Positions 27,412 through 35,811 of a stretch of 50,232 nt of DNA are shown in pieces; within the stretch, counting starts at the first letter, position 1; each line of letters opens with the position of its first letter. A program made the position numbers and the translations under genes. Where the stretch lies: the NCBI RefSeq assembly GCF_022179305.1, contig NZ_BPQP01000065.1, positions 1-50,232 on the forward strand, given 5' to 3'. A model generated the notes under the pieces. It did not search any database. It saw nothing but the letters and a program-made list of their open reading frames with translations, and had not been told where the DNA came from. This stretch comes from Methylobacterium iners. Lineage in GTDB: Bacteria > Pseudomonadota > Alphaproteobacteria > Rhizobiales > Beijerinckiaceae.

Positions 27412-27773
27412 GCGCGCGCGAGGTCGAGCGCCTCCTTCAGGATCTCGACCTCCATGGTCTTACGCCCGAGCAGGCGTTCGAGGTCGCGCACGCGCCGCTC
27501 CAACTCGCGCACGCGGCTGGTGCCGACGACCTCCTCGTCGGCGTGCACGGCCTGATGGCCGCCCTCCAGCATGCGTCGCTTCCAGGAGAACAGCAGGCTG
27601 GGCGAGATGCCGTAGCGGCGGGCCACGAACGACACGGAAGAGCCGGGCTGCTGGCTCTCCTCGAAGAGGCGGATCTTCTCGGTGGTGGACCAGCGGCGGC
27701 GGCGCTGCACGCCGGTCAGGATCTCGCCATGCACCGGCGGGGTGGTCGGATCGGATGACATAGCCTTACCCAT
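27300..27773 (-). CDS. IS2-group transposase OrfA
   Basis: The N-terminal part is an IS3-family OrfA with helix-turn-helix: RRRRWSTTEKIRLFEESQQP, SFVARRYGISPSLLFSWKRR. A leucine-zipper coil follows (SRVRELERRVRDLERLLGRK, MEVEILKEALDLARAKK). It binds the terminal repeats as part of the OrfAB fusion. At codons AKK an A-run allows a -1 shift into orfB. Beyond it the zero frame continues for about 35 low-information residues to 27300. The protein appears intact. Confidence 0.85.
   Translation of the reverse strand: MGKAMSSDPTTPPVHGEILTGVQRRRRWSTTEKIRLFEESQQPGSSVSFVARRYGISPSLLFSWKRRMLEGGHQAVHADEEVVGTSRVRELERRVRDLERLLGRKTMEVEILKEALDLARAKKPTSPLTSWSGPTGGSRRRRSPIRSAWPAPTWPSA
27405..27411 (-). other. 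Programmed -1 frameshift site of the IS element
   Basis: Seven A residues on the minus strand, followed by C, form an AAAAAAAC slippery heptamer at the orfA/orfB junction. Shifting by -1 gives ARAKKTDLAAHLLERPDRRF, the expected OrfB start in IS2-group elements. Confidence 0.75.
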
Positions 27774-27840
27774 AGGCCAACGCCTATGCCTTCGTGAGCT
27801 ATGCCACCTGTCCGGTCAAAACGGGGTGCGGTTCAATGGC

Positions 27841-28554
27841 TACCCACGTCGACGCGGGCGCTGAACGGCGATGGCGAGCCATTGTAAGCTCGCCGAACTT
27901 GAGATCTAACCTACAGGCGCACCAACCGACGCTGGCACCGAAGAAAACCGTCACGCTCTGGAGTTAGGACAGGCTCCCCGACAAGCTGCGGTGTCACTGG
28001 CTGAACCGCCCAGTCTCTCGCGCCCACATCATGCACCGCCTGAACGATGGCGACGTTTAAACGAGCGCTCTCCCTTGTTGGCAGCGCAAGTTCATCCCGC
28101 CAACGCATGAGCATGTCATGCTGTTGGGGTGCGGGTTCGAGGCGACGGAGCGCAACATCGTCGAATTGCCGGTGACAGAAACCGCGATCGCCGGCAACTT
28201 CGTGGAAGATTGCGAAGAGAACGTGGCCCTGCTGAAGCTCTTTGCGTTTTTCAAAGACACCCTGAAGAAGCACGGCATCCTCCAGCCGGACTTCGCATCA
28301 ATCGTGGCGCGCCTGCGTTAGATTGTATGCTCAAGGAGCGAGCAACGACGCTACGATGTGCGCGACCGTCACCGTGAGGCCCTAGGCACCCTCGTCAACT
28401 CAGCCTTCGACGAGGCTCATCTCTATCGGCTATGCCGACCCTGAAGATGCATGAAGCCTTCGTTAAAATGCCAGGTTGGCTAAATTTGCAATCTGTGGGA
28501 ATGTCGCGGCGACGAGCGGGCTAGTGTTGAAAGTGCCCCGATGGCGGATTCTGC
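27841..28554. other. Decayed region right of the IS2-group element
   Basis: No intact recognisable gene is present. Open frames occur on both strands between 27911 and 28321. The plus-strand one (28118-28321) looks more like real protein. The stretch 28330-28554 has no feature and may contain the promoter of the sulfotransferase gene. Confidence 0.4.
28118..28321 (+). CDS. Hypothetical fragment
   Basis: The 67-residue frame contains VELPVTETAIAGNFVEDCEE and ALLKLFAFFKDTLKKHG, a reasonable helical protein composition. There is no clear ribosome-binding site and the family is unknown. It may be the end of a gene truncated by rearrangement. A 120-codon frame on the opposite strand is a possible rival. 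Confidence 0.25.
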   Translation: MLLGCGFEATERNIVELPVTETAIAGNFVEDCEENVALLKLFAFFKDTLKKHGILQPDFASIVARLR

Positions 28555-29193
28555 ATGATTCCGGAACGTGTCGTGTCCTTGCATTTTCCGAAAGCAGGAG
28601 GATCTTCGTTGAAGATCCAACTACAGGAAGCGCTCGGCGAGCAGATGGTTTTGGATTGGGGTGCCAATCCTTTTTCTGAGTATGTTGAGCCTACCGCGGT
28701 GTTTCCTGCCGGAAAGCGATTGGTGCACGGGCATTTTACTGCACAGAGGTACAGTGCTACAGATGCATTCAAATTCACCTTTCTAAGACACCCAATAGAC
28801 AACCTTATTTCGATTTATTTTTTTTGGAAGAATTGGCCAAATTTTGAGAACGTGAGTGTGTTGCACAGATTTCAGCGGGAACGCCCAAAGCTTCGAGAGT
28901 TCGCGCAGTACGATGAGATGAAGAATTTGATGACGAAGGTGTTCTTCAATAATTACGATATGGAGCGATTTGACTTCGTTGGATTTCATGAAGATCGGAT
29001 GGCCAGCTTCAAGCGTCTTTCAGGTGAGCTGGGCTTAGAGTTAGATGGATCATTGCATGAGAACAGAACGAAGGAAGATCCTGAAAAGCTGGAAATTGAA
29101 AGCGATGCGAGTCTTAGGGCAGACCTATCATCTATATTAGCTGACGATATACGATTTTACGACAAGACGCGGAGCTTGTGGAGCCGATTGTAA
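28555..29193 (+). CDS. Sulfotransferase family protein
   Basis: The 212-residue protein resembles PAPS-dependent sulfotransferases of the Sulfotransfer_2 group. The 5'-phosphosulfate loop is HFPKAGGSSLK (about residues 10-20), and the 3'-phosphate site is FTFLRHPIDNLISIYFF (about 74-90), with Arg78 and a later Ser. Such enzymes move sulfate from PAPS to carbohydrate or other surface acceptors, so it could decorate the neighbouring polysaccharides. The coding sequence is clearly AT-richer than the backbone and is flanked by IS scars, suggesting acquisition by transfer. ATG 28555 has a weak ribosome-binding site. Confidence 0.8.
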   Translation: MIPERVVSLHFPKAGGSSLKIQLQEALGEQMVLDWGANPFSEYVEPTAVFPAGKRLVHGHFTAQRYSATDAFKFTFLRHPIDNLISIYFFWKNWPNFENVSVLHRFQRERPKLREFAQYDEMKNLMTKVFFNNYDMERFDFVGFHEDRMASFKRLSGELGLELDGSLHENRTKEDPEKLEIESDASLRADLSSILADDIRFYDKTRSLWSRL

Positions 29194-29879
29194 AGTGCAG
29201 GAGAGGTCAGTCGCCTTGTAAGTTTCCGTGTGTGGCTTTCAAAGGTCTCTTGAGTACTTATTGGAACATGGCCGACAGCTGGCGATCCGCAATAGCAAGT
29301 TCAGTTACGAACGGTACGGCGATCAGCAAGATTGAGCACCAGCCGAAAACCATCTTCTGGATCATGGCTTGACTCTCTGCAAGAACCATTCGGCAAACTT
29401 GAGCAGGCTTTCTCCGGAGGCTACGTCGCCGCCGAAGACCGCATTGAGAGCTACGGTCAGATACTTGATGAACTGCCTAACTGTCTTGGCGTCCTAAGTT
29501 AACTTAACAGCCTCTTGAACATGGTTAGTATCATCGGAGCATAGGTTCGTGGTAAACTTGCTGGTAACCTCGGGCATTTGCGTCGGCGATGTGCTCGGGC
29601 CGGATCTGTTCAAGCATGCGGCGGGTCGGCTCCCGGAGGTGCGGAAAGAAGCCGACGGGATCGCCGTAGGGATCGAAAGTGGTCCGAGAACCGCGTCAGC
29701 GCAGAGCGGTACCACGACCCCGTCCCGCTCGTCGGCAAGGTGACCCTCCATGTCGAAGCACCCCATGGGGGCAGATCACTGCGTTGCTAAAACCGCCGGC
29801 ATCACTGGACGAGTACGACCATATGGTTGGGCTTGGAAGTGTGTGGAGCCTCCTTGATGCGCGCATTCTAACGTATCAA
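29194..29879. other. Gene-poor spacer with one gene remnant
   Basis: Apart from the minus-strand remnant at 29531-29677, no coding or RNA feature could be supported in this stretch. Confidence 0.45.
29531..29677 (-). pseudogene. C-terminal remnant of an unidentified gene
   Basis: A minus-strand frame of 48 residues ending at TGA 29533-29531 reads like a real C-terminus: FDPYGDPVGFFPHLREPTRR, MLEQIRPEHIADANARGY, VYHEPMLR. Upstream in the same frame there is no start and the sequence becomes non-protein-like. The parent family is not certain. Confidence 0.45.
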
Positions 29880-30265
29880 AAGCCAATACGCCCAACGCGC
29901 GCGAACGCTTTTCTCGGAAGGGGGGCTACGCTGCCCTGTGCCGCGCCGTCACTATAGACCACGACCTTTGTGGTGGTTCTGCGCCTACCTGGAATCGCTA
30001 CAACGGTTGTGCTCGTGGGCCACTCGACTGCGAAACCTTCTAGGCCGATGCCAAGCACGTGCTGGTACCGGAAGTCTCGCCCGGTGATACTGTCCTGATG
30101 GATAAGCTGGGCAGCCGCAAAGGGTTGGCCGTGCGCTCGACCACTGAAGTGGCAGGCACGCAGTTTCTTTCCCTCCCGCCCTACTCGGCGGTTTTCCACC
30201 CAAATTATATCGCTTCCGTTAAGCTCAAGCCTGGCTTGCGCGAGGGCGCGGGGCGTGCCGACTAG
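29880..30265 (+). pseudogene. IS630-family transposase remnant
   Basis: Plus-strand frames give TTTFVVVLRLPGIATTVVLV, then after a frame change HVLVPEVSPGDTVLMDKLGS, RKGLAVRSTT, FLSLPPYSAVFHPNYIASVK. This matches the IS630 DDE region (KTTTFxxxLRxxG, VLVPxLxPGDxVVMDNLGSHKG, FLPPYSPDxNPIE). The catalytic Asp is followed by Lys instead of Asn, and the final Glu of NPIE is gone. The N-terminus is missing and the frame is broken. Confidence 0.75.
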
Positions 30266-30474
30266 GGCCTATTGTCGGCCGGTAGACGTCATACGCATCC
30301 GAGCAGAGCCGGTCCGACGTTCAGCGCCTCCCGGCGGCATCACCTCAAAAATCTAACTTGACCGCAGTTGGAAATCTGTCGGTTGTATTACATAGACAAG
30401 ACATTGATTGACATAGCACGACTACGTAAGCGAGCGCGGAACACAAAAGCGCTAGGTCGCGGTTTGATGTCTTT

Positions 30475-31293
30475 TCAGCCCCTCTTACGGACAACAAAAC
30501 GTTCTAATAAAAGCCCAATGCTTAATGATCCCAGTGTCCAGATCATGATATAGATATAATCGATCGTTAAATTTGCGCTTGGCTCATAGGCAAGTCTCAT
30601 CCATTCAATAATCTGCACTACTGGATTGTACTTGAACCACTCGTAGACTTCGTTGGGGAATACACTCGGGAGAAACATAACTCCACTGGTTACATACAGG
30701 ACGATTCCAAACAACATGTACCCCATAAGCCATCCAGGAAAGAAGGAAATTATTCCGACATTGATAGTACCTAGGCCGATACCAAGCATAATGGCAGCGG
30801 TGTAGGCTGAAACTGCAACAAAAGGGTCAGATGGAAGAGGATCAATACCAATTGCAAAGAAAACAGCAAATACGACTATAAGCGCGAGAAATCCGGTGAC
30901 AATTTCAACTATGATCCGGGCAATCAGAACGTCAAAGAGTTTTACCTGAGGGTAGTATGTGAGAGGCTTGTTTGTTATCACTGACTTCATTACCTCACGT
31001 GAAATGTATTGAAAAATCAGGCAAGGCACGGCCCCCGTGGCAATAAATGTTGCCGTATCTAAACTCATCGGTGATGGAAGTTTTTGAAAAACAAATATCC
31101 CAACTAACAAGAAGACGTGGAAGACGGGCCACAATACGACCACACCGTAACCGATGTGCGAACCACCGAATCGTGTGCGCATGTCCCGTAACATTAGTGC
31201 GCGGAGCACTTGTAGGTAGCCGTCCATTTTATTAAGTTTTGCCGAAACGTCCGGACGCTCGTTGCGCATGGAGGCTTGCCTCAATTCTGGCAT
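30475..31293 (-). CDS. ABC-2 type polysaccharide export permease (Wzm/KpsM-like)
   Basis: The 272-residue protein has a cytoplasmic N-terminus with an amphipathic start (LQVLRALMLRDMRTRFGGSH), the RxxxRY/F-like signature of Wzm/KpsM, and six predicted membrane segments: VVLWPVFHVFLLVGIFVF, ATFIATGAVPCLIFQYI, VEIVTGFLALIVVFAVFFAI, IMLGIGLGTINVGI, MLFGIVLYVTSGVMFLP and IMIWTLGSLSIGLLLERFV. This family forms the channel of ABC exporters for capsule or O-antigen. The ATP-binding partner (Wzt/KpsT) is not in the window. The gene is AT-rich and lies among IS scars. Confidence 0.85.
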   Translation of the reverse strand: MPELRQASMRNERPDVSAKLNKMDGYLQVLRALMLRDMRTRFGGSHIGYGVVVLWPVFHVFLLVGIFVFQKLPSPMSLDTATFIATGAVPCLIFQYISREVMKSVITNKPLTYYPQVKLFDVLIARIIVEIVTGFLALIVVFAVFFAIGIDPLPSDPFVAVSAYTAAIMLGIGLGTINVGIISFFPGWLMGYMLFGIVLYVTSGVMFLPSVFPNEVYEWFKYNPVVQIIEWMRLAYEPSANLTIDYIYIMIWTLGSLSIGLLLERFVVRKRG

Positions 31294-31635
31294 ATGAAAT
31301 TGCTGTGTGAGCTTAGATAGCGACCAAAATATGTTGCTTGAGCAAGCAGATGATTTAGTAAGAGCGCTTTGACATTATAAATATTGATGAAATTGTTGTT
31401 GTAAATTAATATTTGTATATTTTAACTGACGTGAATGATAGGTTTATTTTAATTCGTCAAATGTTGATTTTAATACAATAGATGTCTATTTATCGAAGTT
31501 TTTTGAGTCTATTCTTTCTAGGCATGCTTGCGTCGATGTCCGTCTCGATCAGCATCTTTGATGGAAACGTTGTCGACGGTGTTCATGGTGCTTGACTTCT
31601 CTGGCACGTACTAAGCGCTCTAGAGCGGAATCCGC
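31294..31635. promoter_or_regulatory. Very AT-rich spacer upstream of the export permease
   Basis: The stretch 31360-31510 is markedly AT-rich compared with the window (runs such as TTATAAATATTGATG). It lies upstream of the minus-strand permease gene and probably holds its promoter. Such composition also fits binding by an H-NS-like silencer (inference). No specific box was identified. Confidence 0.4.
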
Positions 31636-31764
31636 TCACGTAGCGTCGTATCCGGCTGCGGCGAAGTAGTTGCTGCATTCGGCTGGTGTGAAGGCGTCCA
31701 GGAGCCCGTCGGCTCGGCGCAGCTTCGCAACGATCTCCTCGGGCTTGGGTCGCTTCCTCGACAT
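31636..31764 (-). pseudogene. In-frame fusion of IS3 orfA start and IS630 transposase end
   Basis: A 42-codon frame starts at ATG 31764 with an AGGCGGAC site upstream. It reads MSRKRPKPEEIVAKLRRAD (the OrfA start of an IS3-family element), then directly GLLDAFTPAECSNYFAAAGY, the C-terminal end of IS630-family transposases, to TGA 31638-31636. Two different insertion sequences recombined without loss of frame. It is most likely a scar, though the ORF and ribosome-binding site are intact. Confidence 0.7.
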
Positions 31765-31834
31765 CGATCCGTCCGCCTGGCTCAAAAGCCATACTAAAGG
31801 GCGGACCACTCGGCTGGCGGCGGATCAGATGTGC
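31707..31834 (-). repeat. Copy A of a 128-bp IS3-family end repeat (inverted to 48090-48217)
   Basis: This segment, read on the minus strand from GCACATCTGATCCG to GCCGAGCCGACG, aligns without gaps to 48090-48217 on the plus strand with 7 differences counted by eye. It contains the IS end, ribosome-binding site and first codons of orfA. The two copies lie in inverted orientation about 16.3 kb apart. Confidence 0.85.
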
Positions 31835-31967
31835 AACCTGTAGAGCTTGATCACACCGTAAGCCGAGATCGGCGTCGTCTCTTGCGCGAGTGCAGCATCA
31901 GGCAGTGATGTCGGGTAAGGCTGGATTGCGAGAGCATAATCACGCACACGGTGAGAAGCGGCGCAGT

Positions 31968-33239
31968 CTAATTGATCTCACATACCAGTGAGACGTTGAT
32001 GTCGGCTGCACTAACAATGGGCGACCCGTTGTCGTAGCGATTGATGTTCAACGTCGAGCCACCCGACGTAATAAAGCCTTGCAACATCGAGCCGTTGGCT
32101 TGGTCTCGCCCTGCCCCAACACAAAAACCACGAGCGGTCAAGTTTGACGGAAGTCCAACGACTAGTCCTCCCGTTCCAGTGCCTCTGCCACCCGCACCCC
32201 ATTGAACTCGCACAATGAGGTCCAGGCGTTTCCCCACGATCTGGAATCGACCGGAAGAGTTCACTTTGCCCAGAGCGCCTCCAGCTTGAGCAGCGACGTC
32301 TGGCGTGTAGGTTGACCAAGGGCCAGGCACAGTCTGAACTTGGGCCGCCGGTCCGTTTGATGACTTTACCGTAAGTTGGTTTAGTTCGTTCTTTGATAAA
32401 ATGACCGAGTTCGAATTGTTGCCCAAAACTATAGACCCGTCGGTGCCTTTGACGCGGAAAAGCGGAATACCCGGCGAGCCGAAATAGGCAAAATCCTCCC
32501 ATGTGCCGCTGGCCGTGTTGGTAGCGTAGAAAGCGCGGTCAAGCGCCCCAAGATTGGCTAACGCTGCTATACCGAAACTAAGGCGGTTTACCCCACTATA
32601 TCGCGACCGCCCTGTCTCTCCATTTTTACCGAACGGGTCGACAATCGCCAACTGGACGCCGACAGAATGCGTCTGCGAATATGGTGCGTTGGGGTTGATG
32701 CGAGTGGCCAGCAATTCAGTCCCAGCCATATAGCCAGGATCTCCGGCCTGCTGGACGTTAATCTGTATGCCGTCGAGATCGGAAGCGCTTGATTCGTCTG
32801 TTGGGGTAGGACCCGACTGCCTCACAAAAACTAGTTGGCCGTCAAGTTCACCCACTGGCGAACTTGTCAGCGGAAAACCTGATTTCAGGATGCTGGTGCC
32901 ACGAGCGTAGCCAGCAGTGGAGGGGCCATTCTGCCCAGCGCCATTGTCGATGATTGTTACATGGTCGCCGATATAGCCATAATTTGGGCGAGGCCCAGGG
33001 GCGGTTCGCAGTAGAAAGTGTCGACCCTTCCATTCCTGCTGCGGGCGGGGATTTCCCACCGCCAGGTTTTCTAGCGGGTCAGCTTCAGAAAGGATTGTCT
33101 GTGGGTCAGTTGTTCCACGGGCGGCTTGAGACGAGTTCGAATCGCGCGAAGGCAAACGCTGGACGTTGTTGCTCTGCGCCAACACTGGGGACGGTGAGCA
33201 ATAAAGCGCAATGGCGAGCATGCGAATAATGAGACGCAT
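31968..33239 (-). CDS. Secreted protein with phage-tail-fibre-like C-terminal domain
   Basis: The 423-residue protein has a Sec signal peptide (MRLIIRMLAIALYCSPSPVLAQ). The middle resembles tail-spike or tail-fibre proteins: GDHVTIIDNG, VGVQLAIVDPFGKNG, VKGTDGSIVLGNNSNSVIL. The last 120 residues follow a module often seen at the ends of phage tail and receptor-binding proteins: WSTYTPDVAAQAG, SGRFQIVGKRLDLIVRVQW, GTGTGGLVVGLPSNL, TLNINRYDNGSPI. With a signal peptide and no phage genes nearby, it is more likely a surface or extracellular protein that has co-opted this module. Function unknown; glycan binding is a guess. Confidence 0.6.
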   Translation of the reverse strand: MRLIIRMLAIALYCSPSPVLAQSNNVQRLPSRDSNSSQAARGTTDPQTILSEADPLENLAVGNPRPQQEWKGRHFLLRTAPGPRPNYGYIGDHVTIIDNGAGQNGPSTAGYARGTSILKSGFPLTSSPVGELDGQLVFVRQSGPTPTDESSASDLDGIQINVQQAGDPGYMAGTELLATRINPNAPYSQTHSVGVQLAIVDPFGKNGETGRSRYSGVNRLSFGIAALANLGALDRAFYATNTASGTWEDFAYFGSPGIPLFRVKGTDGSIVLGNNSNSVILSKNELNQLTVKSSNGPAAQVQTVPGPWSTYTPDVAAQAGGALGKVNSSGRFQIVGKRLDLIVRVQWGAGGRGTGTGGLVVGLPSNLTARGFCVGAGRDQANGSMLQGFITSGGSTLNINRYDNGSPIVSAADINVSLVCEIN

Positions 33240-33370
33240 CGAGATACCCTTGAGCGTATGAGGGTCTGCAGAACGAAGCGTCCCGTCACTGGATGGCGGG
33301 CGCCCCTCCTCTATTCCATGAAATGGGCTTTGGCCGCGAACAAGTGAACTTCAAAAGGCATGAGTACGCC

Positions 33371-34435
33371 TCAATCCTCCATCGGCCGCGCCAACAGGAT
33401 AGCCTGGCTTAGTCTCAAGGCCTGCTCCTCGTCGCGACAAAGAAGCCAAAGATCACCATGCGCTCGGAACTCGTGGTCGAATAAATTGATCATTGATAGT
33501 GGACACGGAGCCATGTCCATCCAGTGAAATAGGCGAAAGCCCAGCGGCTGCAGCACGGGCAGGATCGGTGCTAGATCCCAGAGCTTATGATTGACTAGGG
33601 TGGCGTCGAGGCGACCGGTCGCGACCAACGCTGCATCCGCGATTGCTGCACTTTCGCACCAGGGGAAGAGTCCCTTCGTGTAGTCCAACGTATAGCGCTG
33701 TGCAGCGACCGGCAGCCAGCCAATGTGATGGGTCCGCCGGATCGGGGGCTGCAAGGGACGAAGAGGACCCTGCATGCGGCCGTCCACCATGGGGCTCCAA
33801 TACGATCCGCCGTCGTAGCCAGCCAGCAGAATGCCGCGCTGCTCTGTTGCGGGTTCGTGCACGACAGGCGCCGTGCGATCGTCGAACCAGGCGGGAAGAG
33901 CCATTACGCTCGCGATCGGCCAGCCGTGTCGGCAGGCCGCGATCATCGTTCCCCAGCCGGGCAGGCCCCCGGCGTATGGCTTGGTGCCATCGATGGGGTC
34001 GCCGATGAAGGTCCAGTCTTTCTGTGCGAGAAGGTCCCGGGCCCGATCGAAGCCCATGGCATCCGCCGTCTCCTCCTCGATCAGCCGCGGCCCGAACTGA
34101 GCGTGCAGCATCCTGCTGATCGCTAGGTCAGCCTCTGTCAACGCTTGTCCGAGATCGGCGCCCTTGTAGGAAACTGAGAGCCCATCGGCCCGGAGTTTAA
34201 GCGCGATTTGTGATGCATCCTCGGCGAAGCGAAGCATGCGGGTGACCACATCGGCCTGAGCACTTTCCACATGGCTCATGCCCTCACCGGCCGAGCTAGC
34301 AGGATCACCGTGCGGGTCATGTTCCGCCTGTAGCTCGCTTCGATCGCCGTCGAGCAGAGCCTGGACCGCCTTCGCAACGTCTCCCTCGACGATGGTCTTG
34401 GCCTTGAACAGCTCGCCCGTCGTCGGCTCAGCCAT
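33371..34435 (-). CDS. Inositol-monophosphatase family protein
   Basis: The 354-residue protein has the metal-binding signatures of the IMPase family: EADLAI (motif before metal 1), IEEETAD, the DPIDGTKPY signature (DPxDGT), and the C-terminal WDLAPILPVLQPLG, equivalent to WDxAAG. These enzymes remove phosphate from inositol, histidinol or PAP with Mg2+. An extra region of about 70 residues precedes the catalytic domain. With a sulfotransferase 5 kb away, a PAP-phosphatase role is conceivable but not shown. GAGG precedes ATG 34435 by about 8 bases. A small ORF ends 2 bases upstream. Confidence 0.8.
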   Translation of the reverse strand: MAEPTTGELFKAKTIVEGDVAKAVQALLDGDRSELQAEHDPHGDPASSAGEGMSHVESAQADVVTRMLRFAEDASQIALKLRADGLSVSYKGADLGQALTEADLAISRMLHAQFGPRLIEEETADAMGFDRARDLLAQKDWTFIGDPIDGTKPYAGGLPGWGTMIAACRHGWPIASVMALPAWFDDRTAPVVHEPATEQRGILLAGYDGGSYWSPMVDGRMQGPLRPLQPPIRRTHHIGWLPVAAQRYTLDYTKGLFPWCESAAIADAALVATGRLDATLVNHKLWDLAPILPVLQPLGFRLFHWMDMAPCPLSMINLFDHEFRAHGDLWLLCRDEEQALRLSQAILLARPMED

Positions 34436-34437
34436 AG

Positions 34438-34641
34438 CTAAGCCTCGTTGTGCGACAAGGTTAAGCCCATCCCCTGAGCCATGCCAACAACCTGTTGAGA
34501 CGAGAGCGCGAGGTTTTGGTCAATACAATGGAGGCCGAACCGATCGGCCACCACTACGACGCCCTGGTGGGCAAGGCGCAGAGCTGAAATCGCCTCGTGA
34601 AAGAGGAGAATATCGACAGGCGCAATCGACTCAGCTTCCAC
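34438..34641 (-). CDS. Small hypothetical protein upstream of the IMPase gene
   Basis: This is 67 residues from GTG 34641, with a GGGGGG purine run about 6 bases upstream. It contains ILLFHEAISALRLAHQGVVV and an amphipathic C-terminal half. It ends 2 bases before the IMPase ATG, typical of a coupled operon gene. No family is recognised. Confidence 0.45.
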   Translation of the reverse strand: MEAESIAPVDILLFHEAISALRLAHQGVVVVADRFGLHCIDQNLALSSQQVVGMAQGMGLTLSHNEA

Positions 34642-34714
34642 GGTCTGCCCCCCATCGCTACTGCAATCCAGCCGGCTCCTCCATCAGGCCTGATCCCCAG
34701 GCCAGCGCTACCAC

Positions 34715-35258
34715 CTAACCGGTCGTAAGCGGCGGACTACCGTCAACGCTGAACTCGCCAATTTCGTTGGACGGTCGCTGAACGATTTTACCGGCCGTGC
34801 GCAGGGCAGCGATCACCTCCTTCAGGAGGGCAGCCGCAACGTCAGACTGGCAGGGCGACGAAGGGTCTGACTCCATAGCCAGCGGACTTTTAGCATGGGG
34901 TTGCTGCCGCGCGACGAAGAGGCGGAAACGTGATGAGCCCTTCCTCCGCTCCCTTGTCAAGGTGCGAATGCCTTCGGCGAACAGCGCGACGGACGCGGGC
35001 AAGATGGTGAGCCCGTCCGTCCTACGCTCATCGCACCAACCCGCAATCGCCTCAAGCTCTTCGGCTGTAAATGAAATGCTGCACCCGCATACGCATGAGC
35101 AGCGCCTTAATCTGCCGCAGTCCGTCCTCTGCCTCGTCGGTATCCGCGTCGTCCGCCACCAGGAATGCCATGTAGAGCGTCTGCTCGGTGCGGCGTTCTT
35201 CGGCCTCGCGGATCAAGGGACTGAGGCCGGAGAATTGGCTCTCAGCGATACCCGCCAT
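34715..35258 (-). pseudogene. Frameshifted hypothetical gene
   Basis: The first frame (ATG 35258) reads REAEERRTEQTLYMAFLVAD, DADTDEAEDGLRQIKALLMR, and stops at 35052. The adjacent frame continues coherently across the break: TAEELEAIAGWCDERRTDGL, TILPASVALFAEGIRTLTRE, to a stop at 34715. A one-base change near 35060-35070 explains the split. The parent was a soluble helical protein of about 180 residues with unknown function. It belongs to the same minus-strand run as the IMPase gene. Confidence 0.5.
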
Positions 35259-35343
35259 AACAACTGGTCCGGCCTCACCTTACGGTGAGGCTGTGGAACT
35301 CCACGTCGATGCTGTCGTGTAGACGCTTCAGCCACAAGCGAAA

Positions 35344-35811
35344 CTAGTCCCCCCTGGCCTGTGCTTGCTGCAGCTGCTCCTCGGTCCCTTGCAGGCGCAG
35401 TTTCGTTTGCTGCACTTGATGGGAAAGCGAGCGAACCAGAGCGTCCGCAGCCTCAGCACGTTCCTCAGCAGCCTTTGCCGTAGCAGAGGCCTGGGCCACA
35501 CACTACTTGGCGAGTTCTTGTGAGCGCTGCACGAGGCAGCGGGCATCCTGCTGCTGCTTGCGGGTGCGCGCGGCAACCTGGCGGATCAGATCCAAGCTGC
35601 TGGATAAGTCTTTGTCGAGGTTGGTCTCCTGATCTGCTCCCAAGGGCGCCAGTGGCACCAACGGTACGACATTGTCTCTCCAACCTAAGATCGAGCTGCT
35701 GGCCTGCGAGACCGGATGGCCCAGCACGTTCGCATGCCCCGGCACTAGGTGTGGCCTGACCTGGTTCGAGGCAGCGCGTTCCGCAGGGGCAGCCTTGGCC
35801 AAGCGTGCCAT
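35344..35811 (-). pseudogene. Coiled-coil protein gene with internal TAG
   Basis: From ATG 35811 the frame gives DLIRQVAARTRKQQQDARCL, then a TAG stop at 35505-35503, then the same frame continues for 52 residues as a clear coiled coil: TAKAAEERAEAADALVRSLS, QVQQTKLRLQGTEEQLQQAQ, to TAG 35346-35344. A single nonsense mutation seems to have split a 155-residue protein. Suppression cannot be excluded. Its start overlaps the upstream stop (TGATG). Confidence 0.5.

Larger units (their letters stand above)
26494..27835 (-). mobile_element. IS3-family element, IS2 group, complete ends
   Basis: This is a 1342-base element. The left end reads TGGAGTGCACCCCATTTGAC and the right end, on the other strand, TGAACCGCACCCCGTTTTGA; both run into CCGGACAGG. 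They are imperfect terminal inverted repeats starting with TG. The 5-base sequence ATGGC occurs at 26489-26493 and again at 27836-27840, a target-site duplication that confirms both ends. Inside are orfA (27773-27300) and a frame-broken orfB. No obvious gene is interrupted at the target. Confidence 0.88.

Noticed and set aside
26710-27763. Long plus-strand open frames across the IS element
   Set aside because: They are antisense to orfA/orfB, whose IS3-family motifs, slippery site and terminal repeats are clear.
31968-33239. Prophage tail gene
   Set aside because: There are no other phage structural, lysis or integrase genes nearby and the protein has a Sec signal peptide.
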